NCBI GenBank assembly: GCA_946480345.1
Contig: CAMLJR010000004.1
Location: 1-38,688 of the forward strand
Source: an uncultured Spongiibacteraceae bacterium
GTDB lineage: Bacteria; Pseudomonadota; Gammaproteobacteria; Pseudomonadales; CAMLJR01
DNA length: 38,688 nucleotides
Direction: 5' to 3'
Shown: one piece after another, positions 33,347-38,688 of the stretch
Position numbering within the stretch: position 1 is the stretch's first letter
Layout: the number at the start of each line of letters is the position of its first letter
Program-made: the position numbers and the translations under genes
Notes under the pieces: model-generated
The model's input: the letters and a program-made list of their open reading frames with translations, nothing else
What the model was told of the DNA's origin: nothing
Database searches by the model: none

Positions 33347-35205
33347 TGCAGCGCCTCCGTCGTGCCTTTGTCGAGCAATCGCGCTTCCGCCAATTTTGCA
33401 CGACCCAGATAAACCGTCAGACGGGCGCGCTGCTGCTGCAACTCCGCGATTGCATGTTCACGCAATACTTTGTCGCCCTGCGACTGTGCGTTATGAATAT
33501 TTTTCAGTGTCGCCTGCAAGCGCGCATCAAGCGCACGAATACGCTCGCCCTGCTCCGGTGCTTTCGCGCGTTCGACCAGATTGGCGATGGCAGCCTTATC
33601 GATCTGCGATAGAGCCAATTGCGTATCAAGCTCGCGCAGTTGTTTGGTCGCCGTCCAGTTGCGCGCCGAGAAATTCTCCTGCGCTCGCCATAATAAAAGA
33701 CCGTGGTAGCGGCGATAGGCTTCGCGCGCGCCGCTCACATCTTGCCCCTGTTGCTGCAATGTTTCGATACGTTGACGCACGCGTTCAAGACGCTTCGCAA
33801 TCGCAATATCTTTTTCGTCCATCAGCGCCAAGCCATCGCGCGATTGCTGTGCTTGCTCCAACTGCTGAGCAATTGCATCCCGGCGCTGCTGCAATTGCTC
33901 AAGCTGGACTTTTAATTTTTCGTCCGGCCGATCGCTGAGCGCATGCTGCCGGCGTTTAAATTGCAGTGCCTGCGCCCAATCCAGCGCCACCAGGCGATCC
34001 CGCCATTCGCTGAGATGCTGATCGAGTACATCTAGATCGCGCATATCTTTCAGCACTTCCTGAATTGCGTTGAGCGACAGCAAATGTTCGAGATACGGCA
34101 GCTGTGGGGTGACGGGTAACTCTTCATGGCGCGACAGCCATGCCTCTTTGGCTTTTTCGTCGAGCCATAGCTTCAGCAACGAAGTTTTCTGCAATGTATT
34201 TACCGCGCCATCGATGCGGGCGATTTCTTGCACATAGAGTTGTTCGGCGCGTTGATAGTGTTCGAGTGCCTGCGCGGGCGCGTTTAATTTTTCATACGCA
34301 TACGGCAGCGCAAGCAAACCTTCCTGTACCGCTGGCAACAACAGCGAACGCTGATTCAATTCCTGCCACGGTTGCAATGCGAGTTCGTAATTTTCGAGTT
34401 GCACAGCGGCCCAGCCGTAACCGAGCAGCGCTTTATCGGCGAATGGGCTATTCAGGCGAACCTGACGAAATGCCTCAACCGCCTGCTGCGGTTGTTGCGC
34501 ACCGAGGTAGGTATAGCCGGACGCAGTGAACGCGCGATCGCGCAATGCCTTGTGTTCTTCATCGACTAACGGAAGCGCGGCCAATTGTGCGAAGGAAGCC
34601 GATGCGCCTTGCGCATTACCTTGCGTTGATTGCAGGACGCCGAGATTGAACAGCAGATACGGCTGCCACGGATTGAAATGCTTATCGTCGCGTGCCGACG
34701 TATTCAGAGCGATCGTTTCACCGCGACGCAGTGCGATATTTGCGCGCAAATAATCGCGCTCTTGCAACAACGATTCACTTAACGTGTCGCCGCCGCGATC
34801 GAGCATAGCGGCGGCGTTCGTGCTATCGCCGCGCTCGTAGTAATTTTTGGCGAGATAGAACCATGCACGATCACGCACATCCGCTTTCGGATGTTGTGTG
34901 AGCAATTGATCGAAAATGCTGCGCGCCTGCTCATCCATGCCATACGACAGGCTGATACCACCGCGTAGCAATTTGGCGAACTCGGCATGATGCGGCATAT
35001 CTTGTTGCTGTTCGCCGAGCATTAACTCGGTCAGCGCGGAAAAATAATTGTCCTGAAAGAAATCGTAGAGCACGACGCCATAACGAAGGTCCTCCACGCT
35101 GCTCGGCGCGGTTTCGTCGTCGGCCTGCAATGCAGCAGGCAGCAGCGCACAGCTAAATGCTGCGGCCGCTATCAATCTGGAAGCGTTCGCATACAACTTG
35201 CGCAT
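33343..35205 (-). CDS. Secreted TPR and coiled-coil protein
   Basis: 620 residues. A signal peptide (LIAAAAFSCALLPAALQADD, cleavage near residue 29) is followed by TPR-like repeats (about 45-330; RDRAWFYLAKNYYERGDSTN, ALLGYGWAAVQLENYELALQ) and then a charged, glutamine-rich coiled coil (about 420-500, DEKLKVQLEQLQQRRDAIAQ and following) to a helical C-terminus. Cytoplasmic enzymes are excluded by the export signal. It is coupled to the next gene by an ATGA overlap and follows the small secreted protein gene by three bases. Confidence 0.88.
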   Translation of the reverse strand: MRKLYANASRLIAAAAFSCALLPAALQADDETAPSSVEDLRYGVVLYDFFQDNYFSALTELMLGEQQQDMPHHAEFAKLLRGGISLSYGMDEQARSIFDQLLTQHPKADVRDRAWFYLAKNYYERGDSTNAAAMLDRGGDTLSESLLQERDYLRANIALRRGETIALNTSARDDKHFNPWQPYLLFNLGVLQSTQGNAQGASASFAQLAALPLVDEEHKALRDRAFTASGYTYLGAQQPQQAVEAFRQVRLNSPFADKALLGYGWAAVQLENYELALQPWQELNQRSLLLPAVQEGLLALPYAYEKLNAPAQALEHYQRAEQLYVQEIARIDGAVNTLQKTSLLKLWLDEKAKEAWLSRHEELPVTPQLPYLEHLLSLNAIQEVLKDMRDLDVLDQHLSEWRDRLVALDWAQALQFKRRQHALSDRPDEKLKVQLEQLQQRRDAIAQQLEQAQQSRDGLALMDEKDIAIAKRLERVRQRIETLQQQGQDVSGAREAYRRYHGLLLWRAQENFSARNWTATKQLRELDTQLALSQIDKAAIANLVERAKAPEQGERIRALDARLQATLKNIHNAQSQGDKVLREHAIAELQQQRARLTVYLGRAKLAEARLLDKGTTEALQ

Positions 35206-35208
35206 GCG

Positions 35209-35781
35209 CTACTGCCACTCTTTGATCTGGAATTCGGGTTCGTAATTCGCAGCCGAATCGACAATTTTCAGTTCCAGATATTTTGGCTGATCGGCTTTGT
35301 CGAACGTAAACGTGGCGCCGCGCCGATAATCGCGATTATGCGGGCCGCGCCCGGTCAGCACCGCAACAAGTTCGTGCTTGCCGCCTTTCACATTGCCAAC
35401 GTAAAGGCGTTGCACACCACCGCGACGCAATGCATCGACCTGGCGCTCGGTGTACAAGTAATTCGCGACTACTTTGTCATCCACTTTAATCTGCACCGCA
35501 TCGAGCTGAAAAAACTCACCGGCATCGAGCGACACAAATACCGCGACCTGCGTGTTGGCGGGGAATAATAATTCTTCTTCAAGATTGAACAGATCGCGAT
35601 TGAGTTCGAGCGCCTGCTTTTTAATATCCTGCGCCTGTTCATTCAGTGCGCGCTGCGGCGCTGGAGCGGACGAATTTGCCGGCGGCGTTGCTGCGTTCAG
35701 TGGCAGCGCCAGTAATAAGAGCAAGGAACAAATGGTTTTTGCAAAGGGCCGCAACACACGGCAATTCCTGAAACGCTGCAT
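35209..35781 (-). CDS. Secreted protein, first gene of the motor operon
   Basis: 190 residues. A signal peptide (ICSLLLLLALPLNAAT, cleavage near residue 31), a helical segment (ALNEQAQDIKKQALELNRDL), then a beta-rich domain (TQVAVFVSLDAGEFFQLDAV, VQRLYVGNVKGGKHELVAVL). I do not recognise a named family. The ATG at 35781 has AGGAG seven bases upstream; a further seven codons are open but include that site. It is the first gene of nine, after a 170-base gap that should hold the main promoter. Confidence 0.83.
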   Translation of the reverse strand: MQRFRNCRVLRPFAKTICSLLLLLALPLNAATPPANSSAPAPQRALNEQAQDIKKQALELNRDLFNLEEELLFPANTQVAVFVSLDAGEFFQLDAVQIKVDDKVVANYLYTERQVDALRRGGVQRLYVGNVKGGKHELVAVLTGRGPHNRDYRRGATFTFDKADQPKYLELKIVDSAANYEPEFQIKEWQ

Positions 35782-35951
35782 ATTTCCACTCCTGAAATGC
35801 AAGCGCGCCGCAGCAATTTATTGCGGCGAAAACATAATGATGGGAAGGATAGCCTACCGAGTGACGTTAGCGAGCTAACGATTGTGATTCGGTCGACATT
35901 GCGCCGCTGATGGCCTTTAATTGCTCGTCGACGGCGCAGTGAATTTACGCG
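35782..35951 (-). promoter_or_regulatory. Upstream region of the motor operon with two palindromes
   Basis: A near-perfect palindrome, CGTTAGC-GA-GCTAACG (35865-35880), lies about 85 bases before the first start codon. It could be an operator or part of a terminator for the preceding operon; outer bases ACCGA and TCGGT extend the pairing imperfectly. A TATCCT on the minus strand close by may be a -10 box. Nearer the gene a hairpin with arms CGCCGCA / TGCGGCG (35806-35828) precedes the ribosome site. Confidence 0.45.
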
Positions 35952-37553
35952 TTAAACGATGGGGGCGAAAGCTGTGTATTTATCCCAATTGCCTACGCCA
36001 CCCAGAATCGATGTCGATGTGCGATTCAACGCCTGCGACAATAAACCCTGGTTACTTTGCAACGCCAGATAATTCAGCACGACCATATCAACCAGTTGCG
36101 TCACGCTATTACCGGCAGGGCTGCCTGCAGTTTCAACCGACCCGTCCATACGCATCCAGCCAAGCTGCTGACTCGCTGCGCTGCGCAGTGCCGGTCGCCC
36201 GCTCGGGTTATAAACAAGAAAAAACGCCGCACCGGTACCTTGATTATCGCTATCCCAATTGTTTTTGCCACGGCCATCTGCGCTGTTATCCATACCGCCA
36301 TTGCTCGACAGAGAACCGTCGCTGAATACATACAGCATTAACGGCGTCTGGCGACGATGCGCATACTCGATGCAGGCGCCCATGCATTGACCGGCGCGAA
36401 AATCTCTCACTTCGCCCGCCGAGCGATTACCGGTGTGGTAATCGAAGCCACCCATCGTAATCGTTCCGGCAGAGGCATAACGCTTGCTAGGCCAGCTTGC
36501 GGCGCCCCCGACAACCAGTTTCATGATCGACGCGGTTTTCATGAACTCGCCATCAGAGGTAACACCACCGGGGAATATCGGACCGAGACCGCCACCGTTG
36601 CCCACAATCATTTGATCCTGCGTCGGATCGGGTGAATTGCTGCCACCAAATTTATCTGTGCTATCCGCGCTTTTTGCAATTTCACATTTTGCACTGGTGC
36701 GTTCAGTGGTATTGCCACCGCCGAGATAATACGAACCTTGACCTTGATTGATTGCAACATTGCTGACGCGCGCCACCGATTCCATCGCTGCAACAGTATC
36801 GTTTTGCGATAACACGTTCGGTACATCGGTGGAGCTGCCTACCAATGCAGTGACATCGCTCGGACGCGTGACCTGCGTCGGACGTGCGCTGATGTCGACG
36901 AGCATTGTCGGCGCCATCGAATTGCCACCGGAATCGGAGTTTTGCGAGCCAATTAGGTTCACGAGATCGCCGCGCGCACCGGCGCGATAAATCGCATACA
37001 TCGGATTATGCGGATTATTGCCGGTGTCGTTTTCCGAACGCGCGGGAATTACTGCACCGTTGGTAAACGCCATTGCCGCCGCGCTGCAGGTGGTTTTAAT
37101 ACCGCGCAAAAATGCGCTATCGATGTGAAATGCAAGCCCGAGCGATGTGTCGATTTGATTCGCTGCCGGCGCCGGGGCATTCGGGATCATTCCGCTAGGC
37201 AGGCCGAGCATGCTGTATCCGGCAGGCGACAGAAAATCCTGTTGGCCGCCTTTGAAGCCGACCAATACGTTCGAACCGGCGATATTTGCGCCACCGGCCA
37301 AATCGAAGCAAAGAAATGGAATCATCGGTCCGCCACCGCCGCCGCTCGGTGCACATGCTGCGATTTGTGCTTGTAGATCGCTGGATAGCGCGCCGTAGGC
37401 CGAATTCGCAAACAATCCTGACAGGCTATTCGCAATCACGAGACCGGAGCCGGCAACAAAACTCTGCGCTATAAATTCGCGGCGCGTGCGCGGCCGCCGA
37501 TGATCGAGCAGCAACGGTGCGTCGGGGTGGATCGTGTCGTTCCGCTTTGACAT
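35952..37553 (-). CDS. Tat-exported DUF1501-like protein
   Basis: 533 residues from the ATG at 37553. The twin-arginine signal TRREFIAQSFVAGSGLVIAN lies at about residues 22-41, so the protein is exported folded, possibly with a metal or cofactor. The mature part begins with glycine-rich SGGGGGPMIPFLCFDLAGGA and contains FDYHTGN and PLMLYVFSDGSLSSNGGMDN, blocks like those of the DUF1501 (alkaline-phosphatase-fold-related) group. Databases sometimes label relatives as general secretion proteins; nothing seen here supports that. It follows the LamG-like gene by 16 bases. Confidence 0.75.
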   Translation of the reverse strand: MSKRNDTIHPDAPLLLDHRRPRTRREFIAQSFVAGSGLVIANSLSGLFANSAYGALSSDLQAQIAACAPSGGGGGPMIPFLCFDLAGGANIAGSNVLVGFKGGQQDFLSPAGYSMLGLPSGMIPNAPAPAANQIDTSLGLAFHIDSAFLRGIKTTCSAAAMAFTNGAVIPARSENDTGNNPHNPMYAIYRAGARGDLVNLIGSQNSDSGGNSMAPTMLVDISARPTQVTRPSDVTALVGSSTDVPNVLSQNDTVAAMESVARVSNVAINQGQGSYYLGGGNTTERTSAKCEIAKSADSTDKFGGSNSPDPTQDQMIVGNGGGLGPIFPGGVTSDGEFMKTASIMKLVVGGAASWPSKRYASAGTITMGGFDYHTGNRSAGEVRDFRAGQCMGACIEYAHRRQTPLMLYVFSDGSLSSNGGMDNSADGRGKNNWDSDNQGTGAAFFLVYNPSGRPALRSAASQQLGWMRMDGSVETAGSPAGNSVTQLVDMVVLNYLALQSNQGLLSQALNRTSTSILGGVGNWDKYTAFAPIV

Positions 37554-37569
37554 GTTGTCCGAGTCCTCG

Positions 37570-38688
37570 TTATTGCAGCGTGACCGCAGCATTGGCCAGC
37601 GCAGCTGCACAAGTCACGGTTGCTGCATTTAAAATTTGTGCATCGCTGCTACAGCTTCCGCCTGCTACACAAAGCCCCGGCTTGCGGGTGGTATCAACCG
37701 CCGGGTGTGTCAGTAGTTCCAGCAGTTCACCTTCGAGCTGGGTAGCCAAGGTCGGGCTATACAAACCCCCACCGCTGAGGAATTTATCGGTTAACGGTTG
37801 CGTCAGATTGTTCCAGCCATTGCCCGGTAGATAACTTGGCGCCGATGCGGAAGCTCCGAAAAATGCAATGCGGTACGACGAGTTATTCATTAGACCGGCG
37901 CAGTACGCAATCGCGAGCTGAGTGACCGATGTCTGATGCGAGGATAAATAGGCAGGGAAATCCTCAACCGCTGGTAATTGCTGACGCACACCATTAAACA
38001 CACGCGCCACCGTAACGGCACCCTGCGTATCACTGACGCCGGTCGAAGCGGTAATCGGCACGCCGGTTAGCTGCGCAAACGAATTGCTGATCTCATCGAA
38101 TGTGCGCCAGCCCAAGTCGATCGCTGCGACGCCGTCCAGCGTATATGCAAACGGCAGCACTACAGCCGTTGGCGTTTGATCGCCATTGCCGCCGATCAAA
38201 TCGAATTCGAGATAAAACAGATCGCCATCGGCGCCGCTGACTTTCGGCACGATGGTGCCGACGTTTGCGAGCAACTGCCCCGAGCCAGGCTCATTACCTG
38301 CCACATAACTATTTGCTGTGTTGATCGTCGCGTTAACGTTAACGAAGGCCTGTCCCACTTCGGACAACTTGCCGTTAACACCAATATGAATCCCTTTGAT
38401 TCGCAGTCCATTCAAATCGGAGATAGCTGAATTAAGGCTGATGAAATACGGCTTGTTAAATAAGTACGCGTAGTTATCGTACTGACTCATTTCGAAATAG
38501 ATGTAGCAATAGCTGACTGCGTTGCCGCTGCCATCGGTACCGCGACAGCTTGTTGGCATATTGTTCAAATGTGAAACGTTGAACATCACATAACGCTTTT
38601 CGCCCGGAGGCACCGCTAAGTTTTGCGCGATCTGTGTTGGGTTCAGCGCACGCTTGTGTACGGCCACCATACGCAGCGCACCTTTCCA
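37570..38688 (-). CDS. LamG-like domain protein, C-terminal part (cut by window edge)
   Basis: The frame is open to the right edge; 372 residues are visible. The first of these, WKGALRMVAVHKRALNPTQ, is the last strand and helix typical of LamG/concanavalin-like lectin domains (ALRMVAVHxRALxPxQI). The remainder is a secreted-looking region with several cysteine pairs (TSCRGTDG, SYCYIYF, LCVAGGSCSS, VTCAAAL) and no recognised domain. The start lies beyond base 38688. With the Tat-exported protein it forms a two-gene secreted pair. Confidence 0.75.
   Translation of the reverse strand, partial: WKGALRMVAVHKRALNPTQIAQNLAVPPGEKRYVMFNVSHLNNMPTSCRGTDGSGNAVSYCYIYFEMSQYDNYAYLFNKPYFISLNSAISDLNGLRIKGIHIGVNGKLSEVGQAFVNVNATINTANSYVAGNEPGSGQLLANVGTIVPKVSGADGDLFYLEFDLIGGNGDQTPTAVVLPFAYTLDGVAAIDLGWRTFDEISNSFAQLTGVPITASTGVSDTQGAVTVARVFNGVRQQLPAVEDFPAYLSSHQTSVTQLAIAYCAGLMNNSSYRIAFFGASASAPSYLPGNGWNNLTQPLTDKFLSGGGLYSPTLATQLEGELLELLTHPAVDTTRKPGLCVAGGSCSSDAQILNAATVTCAAALANAAVTLQ

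Noticed and set aside
30473..35205. DNA-level repeats in the TPR genes
   Set aside because: The repetition is in the protein helix pattern; the nucleotide sequences of the units are divergent.
1..38688. CRISPR array, tRNA, rRNA, prophage or insertion sequence
   Set aside because: No regular short repeats, cloverleaf-like clusters, rRNA segments, integrases, or terminal inverted repeats with target duplications were seen. The only transposase-like gene is the RAYT-type one, which does not form an insertion sequence.

Overview
The window reads as a chromosomal segment of a gammaproteobacterium, most likely from the Cellvibrionales/Pseudomonadales side of the class. The evidence is the gene order rpsB-tsf-pyrH-frr-uppS-cdsA-dxr-rseP-bamA facing map-glnD-dapC-(arsC-like)-dapD-dapE, the long (343 residue) DapD, the fused RlmKL methyltransferase, and a ribosome modulation factor gene. 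No genus is claimed. I found no tRNA, rRNA, CRISPR array, integrase or insertion sequence.

Region 1 (1-8600, all minus strand) is housekeeping: rpsB and tsf with a strong terminator between them, then pyrH, frr, uppS, cdsA, dxr, rseP and the N-terminal part of bamA. Several genes from uppS to rseP overlap by 1-8 bases, so translation is probably coupled. The cluster joins translation factors to isoprenoid, undecaprenyl and phospholipid precursor synthesis and outer-membrane assembly.

Region 2 (8600-17050, mainly plus strand) runs divergently: map, glnD, dapC, an endonuclease III with an unusual cysteine pattern, three consecutive hairpins, an ArsC/Spx-fold protein, dapD, a small opposite-strand gene, and dapE. 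Three lysine/diaminopimelate steps (DapD, DapC, DapE) sit together next to the nitrogen sensor GlnD.

Region 3 (17050-26300) is more mixed: rlmKL, rmf, an Ala/Pro/Glu-rich small lipoprotein, a PAS-PAS-GGDEF diguanylate cyclase, a DUF2845 protein, a REP-transposase-like protein without its HUH histidines, a small membrane protein, a PQQ-type sorbosone dehydrogenase fused to cytochrome c, and a two-cNMP-domain/rhodanese fusion without the rhodanese cysteine.

Region 4 (26590-35780, minus strand) is the most interesting. Nine genes in one direction encode a small secreted protein, a large secreted TPR/coiled-coil protein, two TPR lipoproteins, another small secreted protein, a TolQ/ExbB-type channel, two ExbD/TolR-type proteins (one without the conserved membrane aspartate), and a TonB-like protein with an AgmX/PglI C-terminus. 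Together they look like a proton-motive-force-driven, envelope-spanning machine, related in parts to the Agl-Glt machinery of myxobacteria and distinct from iron-uptake TonB systems.

Region 5 (35950-38688) holds a Tat-exported DUF1501-like protein and, upstream of it in the same operon, the C-terminal part of a LamG-like protein that runs off the window.
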